DNA from: Pseudomonas lini
GTDB taxonomy: Bacteria > Pseudomonadota > Gammaproteobacteria > Pseudomonadales > Pseudomonadaceae
Length of the DNA: 64,000 nucleotides
Direction of reading: 5' to 3'
NCBI RefSeq assembly: GCF_030812475.1
Contig: NZ_JAUSSR010000018.1
Span: 1-64,000 of the forward strand
The notes under the pieces were generated by a model. That model saw nothing but the letters and a program-made list of their open reading frames with translations. It had not been told where the DNA came from and ran no database searches. Both the position numbers and the translations under genes were made by a program. Positions 51,780-61,518 of this stretch are shown here, piece after piece (position 1 is the stretch's first letter; each line of letters begins with the position of its first letter).

Positions 51780-53408
51780 TCAGGCAAGTCCCAGCTGGTG
51801 AATGGCAAAGTCGCGCAACCGGTTTTTCTGGATCTTGCTCGAGCCCGTCATGCCGATGCTTTCGAAGTCTTCGACAATGCACAGATAACGCGGCACCTTG
51901 AAATTGGCGCAGCGTGCCTTGCAAAAAGCGATCAGGTCTTCGCTGCTGGCCGCGGCTCCCTGCTTGAGGGTGACATAGGCCGCAGGGACCTCTCCCAGTC
52001 GCGGGTCCGGGACGCCGATCACTTGTGCCAATTCGATAGCAGGGTGTTTGAGCAGCACCTGTTCGACTTCCAGCGGCGAGACATTCTCGCCACCGACACG
52101 GAACATTTCCTTGAGTCGACCGATGAACTTCAGGCGTCCGTCCGCCGACAGCGTTCCGAGGTCTCCGGTATGCAGCCAGCCATCGCGCAAGGTGGCCGTT
52201 GTCTGATCGGGAAGCTTGTAGTAACCCTTCATCAGGCTCCAGCCGCGGGCGCAGATTTCGCCGGGCTGGTCGAATGGCATGGGCTCTGCGGTGACCGGAT
52301 CGCGGACCTGGATGTCGAGCCCTGCGTGGGTGGTCATGGAGCCGTTAAGGCGTAGATCCAGCGGTTCACGGTAATCGGAAAAGACCAGGTTCGGTGACGC
52401 TTCCGAGAGGCCGTACGCGTTGCAAATGTCCTTCGCTCCCATCTTCTCGACGACGTCATGGAGGATCTGCGGACTGGCTGCCGCCCAGCCTCCGCGCAGG
52501 CACAAGCGATGAGTATTGAAGCCAGGTTCGGCGAGCATCATCAGAAACATGGTGTCGTTACCCGAGGTCAAGGTGCACTGCTCACGCGCCATGATCGCCA
52601 GCGCCTGGGCTGGATCGAACGTCGCGGCGGTGACCAGGGTCGCACCATGAACCAGTGCGACCAGCAATGACATGGTACTGCCGGCCACATGGTAAAACGG
52701 TCGAGGACTGAAGTAGCGATCCTCCGAGCGCACGCCCATGCGAACCGCCACGCACTTGGCGATCCCGAGCATAGAGGCATGGCTGAGCATGACTCCTTTT
52801 GGAAAGGCGGTGGTGCCCGAGGTGAACTGGATCAACAACGTATCGTCGGACTCTACGCGCGTGCGTGCTGCCGTCAATTCAGCGGGCTGGATATCGGTGC
52901 CGAGCTGAAGAAAGGCGGCCTCGCTCAGTGCAGCTCCTGGTACTCGTTGGCCAAAAACTACCAAGTGCTGCAAGAGCGGCAGTTTTTTTCCCGGCAGCGT
53001 GGTGTTTATCGCCGGCTCGACGTCGCCGAGCATGCCGACAAAGTCGATCTTGTCGAGAAAGGTATCGACGCAGAACAGTGCCCGCACATCTTCGTGGGCC
53101 AGGCCATAACTGAGCTCTTCGCCACGGAAACGGGTGTTGAACGGCACGCAGACCAGACCGAGCGAAGCGGCGGCGTACCAGAGCACCGCCCATTGCACGG
53201 AGTTGCCCATCAGCAGGCCAATATGTTCGCCCCGTTGCAGGCCCAGCCCGAGCATGGCGCGAGCAACGCTGTCTACCTGTTCGAGTAACTGGCCGTAACT
53301 CAGGCGACCGTCTTCGGCGATCAATGCGTCGTTGTCGGGGTGCTGCCGCGCAATGTCATTCAATACTGACCAAAGCGGACCGGGCAGCGGAGAAGTCGAT
53401 ACAGTCAT
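51780..53408 (-). CDS. Acyl-CoA synthetase (AMP-forming)
   Basis: 542 residues of the ANL superfamily. The P-loop is TSGTTAFPKGVMLSH (Ala in place of the usual Gly), AYGLSEASPN is the A5 motif, WLHTGDLGTLSADGRLKFIG holds A7-A8 and the catalytic Lys lies in GSSKIQKNRLRD. The enzyme activates a carboxylic acid as acyl-adenylate and then acyl-CoA. It is the last gene of the MarR-type operon, nine bases after the enoyl-CoA hydratase, so its acid is likely the deaminated and oxidised product of the pathway. Confidence 0.92.
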   Translation of the reverse strand: MTVSTSPLPGPLWSVLNDIARQHPDNDALIAEDGRLSYGQLLEQVDSVARAMLGLGLQRGEHIGLLMGNSVQWAVLWYAAASLGLVCVPFNTRFRGEELSYGLAHEDVRALFCVDTFLDKIDFVGMLGDVEPAINTTLPGKKLPLLQHLVVFGQRVPGAALSEAAFLQLGTDIQPAELTAARTRVESDDTLLIQFTSGTTAFPKGVMLSHASMLGIAKCVAVRMGVRSEDRYFSPRPFYHVAGSTMSLLVALVHGATLVTAATFDPAQALAIMAREQCTLTSGNDTMFLMMLAEPGFNTHRLCLRGGWAAASPQILHDVVEKMGAKDICNAYGLSEASPNLVFSDYREPLDLRLNGSMTTHAGLDIQVRDPVTAEPMPFDQPGEICARGWSLMKGYYKLPDQTTATLRDGWLHTGDLGTLSADGRLKFIGRLKEMFRVGGENVSPLEVEQVLLKHPAIELAQVIGVPDPRLGEVPAAYVTLKQGAAASSEDLIAFCKARCANFKVPRYLCIVEDFESIGMTGSSKIQKNRLRDFAIHQLGLA

Positions 53409-53417
53409 GGGGATTCC

Positions 53418-54170
53418 TCAGACGAAAGATGTCATGCCGGCACGCCAGGTGCCTTCAGTCAGGTTGTCCTCGATGGCGAGGATCTCGTGGGCCAGGGCGC
53501 CGAAGCGACTGTCATCGGCGCCTTTGTCGATGGTCCGCTTGGCGCTGCGAATGGCATGGGACGGTGCCGAGGCGATCTCACGTGCCAGGCTCTCGACATA
53601 GCGATCGAACTCGGCATGAGGCAGCACTTGATTGACCAAACCAATGGATTTGGCTTCCTCGGCGCTGACTTCTCGCCCCGTGAACATCAGCTCCTTGGCT
53701 ATTCGCCGGCCCACAATGCGTGGCAGCCGTTGAGTCGCGCCAACGGTGCCCCAGCGTGCCTCCGGGTAACGGAAGCTGGCCTGGTCACTGGCGACGATGA
53801 AGTCACAGGCGCTGGCAATTTCGCAGCCGGAGCCCACCGCCGGGCCCTGGACGACCGCGATCACCGGTATCGAAAGGTCTTCCAGTGCGGCATACAAAGC
53901 GAAGGCCTTGATGCGTCGCGCACGGATCTGGTCTTCATCCATCTCCTTGCGCTCCTTGAGATCGGCACCGGCACAGAACACCGGCCCGTTGGCGCGCACC
54001 AGCAACAGATGAATATCGTCGCGCTTGCCAACCTCACGAATCGCCAAGTGCAGCTCAAGGCAGAGTTGCGTATTCAAGGCGTTGCGTGCCTGAGGGCGGT
54101 TAAGGGTCAGGGTGGCGATATTTTCCACCACGGTGAGAGTGACAACCGAGGACAGATCAGGCTGAGTCAT
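53418..54170 (-). CDS. Enoyl-CoA hydratase/isomerase family protein
   Basis: 250 residues. Crotonase motifs: NRPQARNALNTQLCLELHL, FCAGADLKERKEM (first oxyanion loop) and GPAVGSGCEIASACDFIVAS with RYPEARWGTVGA (second loop). One acidic residue (Glu in RYPEARWG) is kept; hydration or isomerisation cannot be told apart. It is two bases after the CoA-transferase gene. Confidence 0.92.
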   Translation of the reverse strand: MTQPDLSSVVTLTVVENIATLTLNRPQARNALNTQLCLELHLAIREVGKRDDIHLLLVRANGPVFCAGADLKERKEMDEDQIRARRIKAFALYAALEDLSIPVIAVVQGPAVGSGCEIASACDFIVASDQASFRYPEARWGTVGATQRLPRIVGRRIAKELMFTGREVSAEEAKSIGLVNQVLPHAEFDRYVESLAREIASAPSHAIRSAKRTIDKGADDSRFGALAHEILAIEDNLTEGTWRAGMTSFV

Positions 54171-54172
54171 GG

Positions 54173-55414
54173 CTATACCGCTCCGGAACGGTGTAAGGCT
54201 TCGATGTCTTGCGGGTTGTAACCCAGGTCTTGCAACACCTGATCGGTGTGCTCGCCCAACAGTGGCGGGCGATTGGCCGCCGGGTTGTCGTAACCGTTGA
54301 ACTGAAACGGCAACTGAATGGCCGGGAAGCGTCCGCCCTCTGGATGCTCGAAGTCAGCAAATACGCCGCGTGCACGCAGGTGTGGGTCGACCACCACCTC
54401 GTCGAGGGTTTTCAGCGGCCCGGCAGGTACTCCCGCTGCGTCACAGGCAGTGCAGAGCTGATCGCGGGTCAGCAGGGCGATGGCGTCGGTCAAGGTCGCC
54501 ATCACTTCATCGCGGTGCAGAACACGGCCACTGTTGTGTTGCAGGCGAGGGTCCGTTCCCAGCGACTCGAGGCCGAGCAGGGCGCAGAGCGGATGCCAGT
54601 GCTGATCGGCGCCGGTGATGTGCACGTAACCGCCATCGGCACAGCGGAAACTGGCCGACGGGACGCGGCCGGGGTGCTCGGTGCCCAAACGCTCGGGCAC
54701 CTCATCCAGTGCAAAATAGCGGGCAGCCGCCAAGGCCAGCAGACTGATTTGTCCGTCAAGCATGGAGAAGTCAAGGTAGGCGCCCACGCCTTCTTTTTGT
54801 CTGCCCTGGAGCATGGACACGATACCCAGCGCAATCCACAACCCGGAGCTCAAATCCGAGACCGGTATCCCCGGTTTAACCGGACCGCCATCTTTCTCGC
54901 CAGTCAGGCTCATGATGCCGCTCATGGCCTGGAACACGGTGTCGTAACCCTTGCGGCTGGCATAGGGCCCGGTCTGCCCAAACCCGGTGCAGGAGATATA
55001 GAGCAGGCGCGGATTGAGCGCCTTGAGCACTGGCCAGTCCAGACCGTAGCGCTTGAGCGTGCCCACCGGAAAATTCTCCAGGATCACGTCGGCTTCGCAG
55101 GCCAGTTTGCGGACGATTTCCTGGCCTTCAGTCGTGCGCAGATTGACGGTGATCGATTCCTTGCTCCGATTGAAGGCATAGAAATAGGCGCTGCGCTCAC
55201 GGCCCAGTGCCTCGGCTTGGGCATCCTCGTCGAGGTGGTCGACGTTCTCGTCTGCCTGACGCACAAAAGGCTCATAGCCACGGGTCTCGTCACCGTCGCC
55301 CGGTTGTTCGACCTTGATCACGCGGGCCCCCAGTTCAGCGAGTATCATGCCGGCAAAGGGGCACGCCAGCACACGGGCCAGCTCAACGACCGTTACACCT
55401 TCCAGGGGTTTCAT
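54173..55414 (-). CDS. CoA-transferase family III (CaiB/BaiF type)
   Basis: 413 residues. The opening GVTVVELARVLACPFAGMIL and LGARVIKVEQPGDGDETRGY are typical, the catalytic Asp lies in YLDFSMLDGQISLL, and the C-terminal GVPAGPLKTLDEVVVDPHLRA is conserved. Such enzymes move CoA from an acyl-CoA to a carboxylate (formyl-, crotonobetainyl- or aryl-CoA types). The start overlaps the upstream hydratase by 4 bases. Confidence 0.93.
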   Translation of the reverse strand: MKPLEGVTVVELARVLACPFAGMILAELGARVIKVEQPGDGDETRGYEPFVRQADENVDHLDEDAQAEALGRERSAYFYAFNRSKESITVNLRTTEGQEIVRKLACEADVILENFPVGTLKRYGLDWPVLKALNPRLLYISCTGFGQTGPYASRKGYDTVFQAMSGIMSLTGEKDGGPVKPGIPVSDLSSGLWIALGIVSMLQGRQKEGVGAYLDFSMLDGQISLLALAAARYFALDEVPERLGTEHPGRVPSASFRCADGGYVHITGADQHWHPLCALLGLESLGTDPRLQHNSGRVLHRDEVMATLTDAIALLTRDQLCTACDAAGVPAGPLKTLDEVVVDPHLRARGVFADFEHPEGGRFPAIQLPFQFNGYDNPAANRPPLLGEHTDQVLQDLGYNPQDIEALHRSGAV

Positions 55415-56157
55415 GACTGCAACTCCGTTTGGCGAAAGGCACGCATCTGCGCATTCAATTGCTGACCGATCTTCAGGCCTTCGCTGAAGGGCAATTCGGT
55501 CACCCGGTGGAAAATGCCCTTGGTGGCCTGCATCGCCTGCACCGGATGGGCGGCGATCTGCCGGGCCAGGGCGCGGGCCTCGCCAAGCAAATCGGCGTCG
55601 GCCACGACCCGGTTGACCATGCCCAGCTGCCGAGCCTCATGGGCATCCAGGGTGCGACCCGTGGCGACCAGGTCGAAGGCGGCTTTGCGCCCGACATGCT
55701 CGACCAGCCCGGCCATGACAATCGCCGCGACGATGCCGTGCTTGACCTCCGGATAGCCGAAGCGTGCACTTTCGCCCGCCAGCGCCAGATCGCAGGACAG
55801 CGCCAGGCCGCTACCGCCGCCCATTGCGTAGCCATTCACGGCTCCGATCACCGGCTTGCTCATCTGCTTGACCAGCCCCTGCAACTCGGTGGTCAGCGCG
55901 GCGCGCTGCTCGACCAGCGGTTGATTGTCCGGGGTCAGTACCGTGAACTCGCGGGTGTCGGCACCTGCGCAGAAACCACGACCGGCACCGGTGACGATAA
56001 CCACCCGCACCGATGTGTCGGCATCGGCCTCCTTCAGCGCCTGGACCAGCCCCTCGGTGAGTGCAAAGTTCAAGGCATTGAGTTTGTCCGGGCGGTTCAG
56101 CGTCAGCGTCTGTACGCCATCCCGGGTTTCGCGCAGAACGACCTGTTGTTCGGTCAT
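55411..56157 (-). CDS. Enoyl-CoA hydratase
   Basis: 248 residues with NRPDKLNALNFALTEGLVQA, FCAGADTREFTVLTP and GYAMGGGSGLALSCDLALAG followed by RFGYPEVKHGIVAAI. Both oxyanion loops are present. The second crotonase of the cluster; two non-identical copies suggest consecutive hydration/isomerisation or C-C cleavage steps. Confidence 0.92.
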   Translation of the reverse strand: MTEQQVVLRETRDGVQTLTLNRPDKLNALNFALTEGLVQALKEADADTSVRVVIVTGAGRGFCAGADTREFTVLTPDNQPLVEQRAALTTELQGLVKQMSKPVIGAVNGYAMGGGSGLALSCDLALAGESARFGYPEVKHGIVAAIVMAGLVEHVGRKAAFDLVATGRTLDAHEARQLGMVNRVVADADLLGEARALARQIAAHPVQAMQATKGIFHRVTELPFSEGLKIGQQLNAQMRAFRQTELQS

Positions 56158-56171
56158 ATAAAGTGCTCCTG

Positions 56172-57137
56172 TCAGGGTTGCATGGCGCGCAGGCGGGCAA
56201 GGGCCTGTTCGAGTTCTTCAATGAGGGAGTGCATGATGGCCGCGGCGGGCAGCAATTGATGGATCAGTCCGGCACTTTGCCCGGCTTCCACTTTGCCGTT
56301 GTCGACATCGCCATCGAATGAAGCCTGTTTCAGGCTGGCCGAAGCCAGCAGTGCCGCATAGTCATCGGGAGCCACCTGTGGCATGCCGTCGCGCTCGGCC
56401 AGGGCAACACGCTCGGTAAAAGCGTTGCGCACGCTGCGCACCGGTAACGATCCGCGCCCGACCAGGACGGTATCGGCAATGTCAGCGTCGAGAACCTTCT
56501 GCTTGTAGGCCGGATGAAGGTTCGCTTCCTCGGACAACATGAAGCGGGTACCCAACTGCACGGCATCGGCACCGAGTGCGAGCAGGGCGGCAATGCCGTA
56601 ACCGTCGGCGACCCCGCCGCCGGCCACGAGCGGGCAGTCGACCTCCTGCAAGACCCGTCGTACGTTGACCAGCGTGCTCACTTCATTGGCGGGCGGATGA
56701 CCGCCTGCTTCGCTGCCGACCACGACCAACCCATCGACCCCTGCTGCGGCTGCCTTGCGTGCGTGCTCGACGAACGCGACAACGTGCAGCCAGGTGGCGC
56801 CGTAAGCCTTGAAACGTTGCAAGTGCGCCTTTGGCGAGCCTTGGCTGGCAACGATCACCGGTACGCGTTCGGCCACCAGCAGGTCCAGGACTTCATCTGC
56901 GCCTTTGCGATACAGCGGGATATTCACCGCAAACGGTTTATCTGTCAGCTCACGCACCTGGCGCAGTGTGCTGGCCAGGTCGGCCAGGCGCATCGGCCCT
57001 GCGGCGATAACGCCCAGGCCACCGGCATTGGACACGGCGGCGGGCAGGGCTGCGCAACTGGACGCCCAGCTCATGCCGGCCTGAATGATCGGGTAGCGGA
57101 TGCCGAGCAAACGGGTCAGGCGGGTGTCGATCGACAT
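56172..57137 (-). CDS. Nitronate monooxygenase/FabK-type flavoprotein
   Basis: 321 residues of the FMN TIM-barrel family: PIIQAGMSWASSCAALPAAV, SNAGGLGVIAAG, SEAGGHPPANEVSTLV (His near the active site) and AGGGVADGYGIAALLALGAD followed by AVQLGTRFMLSEEA. Members oxidise nitronates with O2 or reduce enoyl thioesters. Beside enoyl-CoA hydratases a reductase role fits better, but oxidation of a nitro compound cannot be excluded. Confidence 0.9.
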   Translation of the reverse strand: MSIDTRLTRLLGIRYPIIQAGMSWASSCAALPAAVSNAGGLGVIAAGPMRLADLASTLRQVRELTDKPFAVNIPLYRKGADEVLDLLVAERVPVIVASQGSPKAHLQRFKAYGATWLHVVAFVEHARKAAAAGVDGLVVVGSEAGGHPPANEVSTLVNVRRVLQEVDCPLVAGGGVADGYGIAALLALGADAVQLGTRFMLSEEANLHPAYKQKVLDADIADTVLVGRGSLPVRSVRNAFTERVALAERDGMPQVAPDDYAALLASASLKQASFDGDVDNGKVEAGQSAGLIHQLLPAAAIMHSLIEELEQALARLRAMQP

Positions 57138-57140
57138 GCT

Positions 57141-57674
57141 TCATTCCTCATCATCATTCTCCGGACTCAGGTTGTACGGATTGTTTTTCTTGAGTTCGCC
57201 GTAGTACTCGAGGCTGTTGCTGTAGACGCGCTGCATCAGTTCACGCAGTTGCTTGAGCTCGTTGGCCGATAAGCCGCTCAACATGCGTTCGTTTCGTTCC
57301 AGGGAGTCTTCGAGGATCCGGTGGACCATCGCCTTGCCTTCCGCACTCAGGCAGAGCAGTGCGCTACGCCCGTCCTCCGGGTTGGGTTGACGCTCGATCA
57401 ATTCCCGCTTGGTCAGGTTGGTGACGATCCTGCTCATCTGGCTTTTCAATACGCTGGCATGCTTGGCGACTTGGACCAGAGGCGCCTGGCCGAGGTAATC
57501 GAGAATCGCCAGGGTTCGCCACTCAAGCACCGTGATAGCGAAATGCGCGGGGATGGTCATGGCGGCGATACGACTCGACAGGCCGGCCAGACGTTGCAGC
57601 TGGACAGAGAACAGGTCGCGCATGTCCGTGGTGATTTCAGGGTCTCGAGCGGCGGCTGCTGTGGTTTTTTTCAT
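57141..57674 (-). CDS. MarR-family regulator
   Basis: 177 residues. The winged HTH is at about 55-110: TVLEWRTLAILDYLGQ, LVQVAKHASVLKSQMSRIVT, NLTKRELIERQPNPEDGRSA. Helical N- and C-termini form the dimer interface; the C-terminal extension (YGELKKNNPYNLSPENDDEE) is acidic. It lies between the aminotransferase gene (66-base gap) and the flavoprotein gene (3-base gap). The 42-bp palindrome at 59188-59229 is its best operator candidate. Confidence 0.92.
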   Translation of the reverse strand: MKKTTAAAARDPEITTDMRDLFSVQLQRLAGLSSRIAAMTIPAHFAITVLEWRTLAILDYLGQAPLVQVAKHASVLKSQMSRIVTNLTKRELIERQPNPEDGRSALLCLSAEGKAMVHRILEDSLERNERMLSGLSANELKQLRELMQRVYSNSLEYYGELKKNNPYNLSPENDDEE

Positions 57675-57740
57675 AAGGCACCGAAGGGCTATCTAGGGGA
57701 AGGAATCAGCCTCTCATTGTTCGGGAGTCCGGACCTGGGC

Positions 57741-59120
57741 TCAACCGCTAAACCGCGATTGCTCGCGCAGTTGCGCCAGGCTGGCATCCAGACCTTTGCC
57801 AAAAGCCTCCAGCACCACGTCGACTTCCGCGGCGGTGATGATCAGCGGCGGTGCGAACACTACGCTGTCGTTCAACGAGCGGGCCGTGACTCCATTGGCT
57901 TCGGTGTTCTTCGACACGCTCAAGCCGACCTTCCAGTCTTTCGGGAAGGCCGCCTTGGTGGCTTTGTCCGCCACCACCTCGACGCCCCACATCAGCCCGG
58001 CGCCGCGTACCTCGCCCACCAGCGGATGGTCGGCCAGCTTGCGCAAGCCCGCGCCCAACCGGGCACCGACGTGTTGCGCGTGCGCCGGAAGTTGCCGTTC
58101 TTCGTAAATATTCAGGCATTCCAGTGCGACGGCGGCCGGGACCGGATGGCCGCCATAGGTAAAACCGTGGCCGAAGATGCCGATTTTTTCGCTCTGGCTT
58201 TTCATTGCCTGATACACCGGCTCGGAAATCATCAGTGCGGAAATCGGCAGGTAGGACGCCGAAAGTGCCTTGGCGCAGGTGATCATGTCCGGCTGCAAGC
58301 CGAAGGTTTGCGACCCCCACCAGTTTCCGGTGCGGCCAAAGCCGCAGATCACTTCATCGGCCACCAGCAAAATGTCGTGACGCTTGAGCACCTGCTGGAT
58401 TTTTTCGAAATAACCGGCCGGTGGCGTGATAACCCCGCCGGTGCCCATCAGGGGTTCGGCGAAAAAGGCCGCAATGGTGTCGGCACCTTCGTGCTCGATC
58501 AGCGTTTCCAGCTCGGCGGCCAGGCGGGTGGAGAAGTCCTCTTCAGTCTCGCCTGGCAACCCTTCGCGGTAAAAGTGCGGGCAGGTGACATGCAGGAAAC
58601 CCGGGAGCGGCAGGCCGAAATCCTGATGCAAATGAGCCAGGCCGGTGAGGCTGGCACTGGCGATGGTGGTGCCGTGATAAGCACGATTGCGACTGATGAT
58701 CTTGCGCCGTTGTGGCTGGCCGAGGGCGCTCCAGTAGTACCAGGCCAGCTTGATCGCGGTGTCGTTGGCTTCGGAACCCGAACAGGCGAACAGCACTTTG
58801 GACATCGGCACCGGCGCCAGCGAAATCAGGCGCTCTGCCAACTGAATGGCCGGCTCGGTCGAGCGATGCGCAAAGTTCTGGTGGTAGGGTAATTGCTTCA
58901 TTTGGCGCAGCGCCGCAGCTTCCAGACGTGCTTCGCTGTAACCCAGCGCAGCGCTCCACATGCCGGACATGGCGTCCAGATACTGCTTGCCCTGGTCATC
59001 CCAGGTATAGATGCCCTCGCCACGCACCATCACCGTCGGGCCGACCGTTTCATGGCTGGCAAGGTTGGTCTGGCTATGGATGTGATAAGCGATGTCGCTG
59101 GCGTGCAGTGGGTTGGACAT
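57741..59120 (-). CDS. Class III (omega) aminotransferase
   Basis: The ATG at 59120 follows GGAG by eight bases and gives 459 residues. Features: GEGIYTWDDQGKQYLDAMSG, FACSGSEANDTAIKLAWYY, SRNRAYHGTTIASASLTG, ADEVICGFGRTGNWWGS and PLP Lys in ITCAKALSASYLPISALM. It transfers the amino group of a terminal amine, beta-alanine-like compound or similar to pyruvate. It is first gene of the minus-strand operon and divergent from a polyamine-type ABC importer. Confidence 0.93.
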   Translation of the reverse strand: MSNPLHASDIAYHIHSQTNLASHETVGPTVMVRGEGIYTWDDQGKQYLDAMSGMWSAALGYSEARLEAAALRQMKQLPYHQNFAHRSTEPAIQLAERLISLAPVPMSKVLFACSGSEANDTAIKLAWYYWSALGQPQRRKIISRNRAYHGTTIASASLTGLAHLHQDFGLPLPGFLHVTCPHFYREGLPGETEEDFSTRLAAELETLIEHEGADTIAAFFAEPLMGTGGVITPPAGYFEKIQQVLKRHDILLVADEVICGFGRTGNWWGSQTFGLQPDMITCAKALSASYLPISALMISEPVYQAMKSQSEKIGIFGHGFTYGGHPVPAAVALECLNIYEERQLPAHAQHVGARLGAGLRKLADHPLVGEVRGAGLMWGVEVVADKATKAAFPKDWKVGLSVSKNTEANGVTARSLNDSVVFAPPLIITAAEVDVVLEAFGKGLDASLAQLREQSRFSG

Positions 59121-59187
59121 GGCGGTTCTCCGTTCGGGTTGCGATTGGCGCATTGAGTGCAATCGTCGTTGATTGGGTGGCTTCAAT

Positions 59188-59229
59188 ATGGTTGACAATG
59201 TGAATCATGTGGTTCATGTTGTCAACCAT
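59188..59229. promoter_or_regulatory. 42-bp near-perfect palindrome (MarR operator candidate)
   Basis: Symmetry centre between 59208 and 59209. Outer arms ATGGTTGACAA and TTGTCAACCAT are perfect; 17 of 21 positions pair in all. It lies 68 bases upstream of the aminotransferase start and ~138 before the binding-protein gene, so it can control both directions. Confidence 0.75.
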
Positions 59230-59366
59230 CTTCTGGCGCTTCATGCCGTGAAGAGAAACGACCGCAGACACGGTCGGGCTGGTGCAAAGCTGCTCCAAGG
59301 TTTGATCTTTATCTCTGCCTAATAACAAGTCCGCGCTCATCGGGCGCTAGAAACAGGAGATGGCAA

Positions 59367-60422
59367 ATGTTCGACACCCTGAAATTTTCAGCAGTAAGGC
59401 GGCATCTGTTGGCGGTTGCGGGCGCAGCGTTGATCGCGCCGCAGGTGTGGGCGGCCGATCCGTCTACAGTGACCGTCGCCGGCTACGGTGGTGGTTTGCA
59501 GGATGCGTTGATCGCCACGTTGTGGAAGCCGGCTGCGGAAAAGGCCGGTTTGAAGCTGCGCACAGAGTCCCATGACGGACAACCCGCCGTGCGCCTGCAG
59601 GTGCAATCCGGCAAGCCCGCATGGGATGCCATTCATATCGGCGCCAACGACTGCGCGGCGTTGGCCAAGCAGGGGATGCTCGAACCGCTGGACTACTCCG
59701 TGATCGATGCCAACGGTGTCCCGAGCCTGGCGCGGGATAAAAACTGGATCGCGACCAACAGCTATTCGGTGGTCATGGGCTGGCGGACAGACAAATTCAA
59801 GGAAGGCCCGAAAAGCTGGAAAGAGTTTTGGGACGTGAAGAAGTTTCCGGGTCGCCGTGCGCTTTCCGTAGCGCCGGATGAAATGCTTGAAGTGGCCTTG
59901 CTCGCCGATGGTGTGCCGCGAGATCAACTCTACCCGCTCGATATCAAACGCGGCCTCGCATCGCTGGAAAAGATCAAACCTCATGTCGCCGTCTGGTGGA
60001 CCTCCGGTGCTCAATCCGCGCAACTGATCAAGGATGGCGAAGTCGATCTGATCGCGATCTGGAGCAGCCGCGTCGACTCCGTGGTGAAGGACAAGGCGCC
60101 GGTAGCCTATACCTATGAAGACGGTCTGCTGGGTTATGGCTGCATGGCCATTCTCAAAGGTGCCGGGAACGTGCCAGGTGCACAGAAGCTGATCGCCAAT
60201 TCCGTCTCCGCGCCGATCCAGGCCCGGATCGCGACCATGATGGGTTACTACGGCCCGACCAACAGCCTGGCCTTCGAGCAACCCGGTGTCCCGGCCGACG
60301 CGCTGAGCAGTTCAAACATGTCGCCAGCCAATCGGGCCAGGCAAACCCTCATGGACGCTCGGTGGTGGGGCGAACACATCGGTGATGTCCAGGAAGACTA
60401 CAAAGAGTTGATTGCACGGTAA
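59367..60422 (+). CDS. ABC substrate-binding protein (PotD/spermidine-putrescine type)
   Basis: 351 residues. An N-terminal signal (MFDTLKFSAVRRHLLAVAGA to VWAAD) has an Arg-Arg but otherwise Sec-like look. The mature protein shows VTVAGYGGGLQDALIATLWK, AWDAIHIGANDCAALAKQGM and LDYSVIDANGVPSL, typical for PotD-like binding proteins of polyamines, 2-aminoethylphosphonate and similar cations. It begins an operon with ATPase and two permeases. The Asp/Glu cage for an amine cannot be confirmed by eye. Confidence 0.9.
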   Translation: MFDTLKFSAVRRHLLAVAGAALIAPQVWAADPSTVTVAGYGGGLQDALIATLWKPAAEKAGLKLRTESHDGQPAVRLQVQSGKPAWDAIHIGANDCAALAKQGMLEPLDYSVIDANGVPSLARDKNWIATNSYSVVMGWRTDKFKEGPKSWKEFWDVKKFPGRRALSVAPDEMLEVALLADGVPRDQLYPLDIKRGLASLEKIKPHVAVWWTSGAQSAQLIKDGEVDLIAIWSSRVDSVVKDKAPVAYTYEDGLLGYGCMAILKGAGNVPGAQKLIANSVSAPIQARIATMMGYYGPTNSLAFEQPGVPADALSSSNMSPANRARQTLMDARWWGEHIGDVQEDYKELIAR

Positions 60423-60447
60423 ACGGTGTTTTATGGAGGTCGGCGTT

Positions 60448-61518
60448 ATGCAAGGCAATATAGCGATTCGGGATGTCTATAAAGGTTACGGGTCGTTCAC
60501 CGCAATCGATCATGTTTCCCTGGACGTCAATCCTGGTGAATTCCTGACGCTTCTGGGCCCGTCGGGGTCGGGGAAGACAACCTTGCTCAATGTGTTGGCG
60601 GGCTTCATCCGCCCGGATTCGGGGAGCATCAAGGTCGATGGCGTAGAGTTCCTGACCTGCCCGCCGCACAAGCGGGACATCGGCATGGTGTTTCAGAACT
60701 ACGCGCTGTTCCCGCATATGACCGTTGCAGAAAACGTCGCTTATCCCTTGCGCTTGCGCAAGGTCAGCGGTGCGGAGCGAACCCGCAGGGTCAAGGCTTC
60801 CCTGGAAATGGTGCAGATGGATCACCTCGGCGAGCGCGGGATCCATCAGCTGTCAGGCGGCCAACGGCAGCGCGTTGCGTTAGCCAGGGCAATGGTGTTC
60901 GAGCCGAAGATCATGTTGATGGACGAACCGCTCTCGGCGCTCGACAAAAACCTGCGCGAGCACATGCAACTGGAGCTCAAGCGCCTGCACGCCCGACTGG
61001 GCATGACCACGATTTATGTCACCCACGATCAGAAGGAGGCGCTGACGCTCTCCCACCGCATCGCGGTGTTGAACAAGGGCAAACTAGCGCAACTGGATAC
61101 ACCGGACGCGCTCTACGAGCGACCGCAGAATCGTTTTGTCGCGGGCTTTATCGGCGAAAGCTGTTTCTTCCCTGTGGAAGAGGGCGGGGATGCCGTGCTG
61201 TTCCAGGGGCGGCCGCTGAAGTTGCCGCCGGGAACGCCCCTCAAGCAGTCGCAACCGCGGGTGTTGATGGTACGCCCCGAGCGTCTGCAATGGCAGGTTC
61301 CGACCGACGCCAGCGCGATGAACCGGATCGACGCCGTGGCCCGTGATGTGGTTTATCAGGGCGACAGCTATCACGTCGGTCTGGTGCTGTCCGACGGCAG
61401 CGAGCTCACGGCTCGCCACCAGAAAGGATTCCGCGACGTAGCGGTACCGACACCCGGTGCTGCGGTTCAGCTTTGGCTGCATGCCGAAGACACCTTGCTG
61501 GTGACGGAGGGTGCATGA
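60448..61518 (+). CDS. ABC ATP-binding protein (PotA type)
   Basis: The ATG at 60448 is eight bases after GGAGG; 356 residues. Walker A GPSGSGKTT, Q-loop FQNYALFPHMTV, signature LSGGQRQRVALARA, Walker B IMLMDEPLSALDK and switch VTHDQKEALTL. A TOBE-like C-terminal domain (PRVLMVRPERLQWQVP) follows, as in PotA. It energises uptake with the two permeases. Confidence 0.94.
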   Translation: MQGNIAIRDVYKGYGSFTAIDHVSLDVNPGEFLTLLGPSGSGKTTLLNVLAGFIRPDSGSIKVDGVEFLTCPPHKRDIGMVFQNYALFPHMTVAENVAYPLRLRKVSGAERTRRVKASLEMVQMDHLGERGIHQLSGGQRQRVALARAMVFEPKIMLMDEPLSALDKNLREHMQLELKRLHARLGMTTIYVTHDQKEALTLSHRIAVLNKGKLAQLDTPDALYERPQNRFVAGFIGESCFFPVEEGGDAVLFQGRPLKLPPGTPLKQSQPRVLMVRPERLQWQVPTDASAMNRIDAVARDVVYQGDSYHVGLVLSDGSELTARHQKGFRDVAVPTPGAAVQLWLHAEDTLLVTEGA

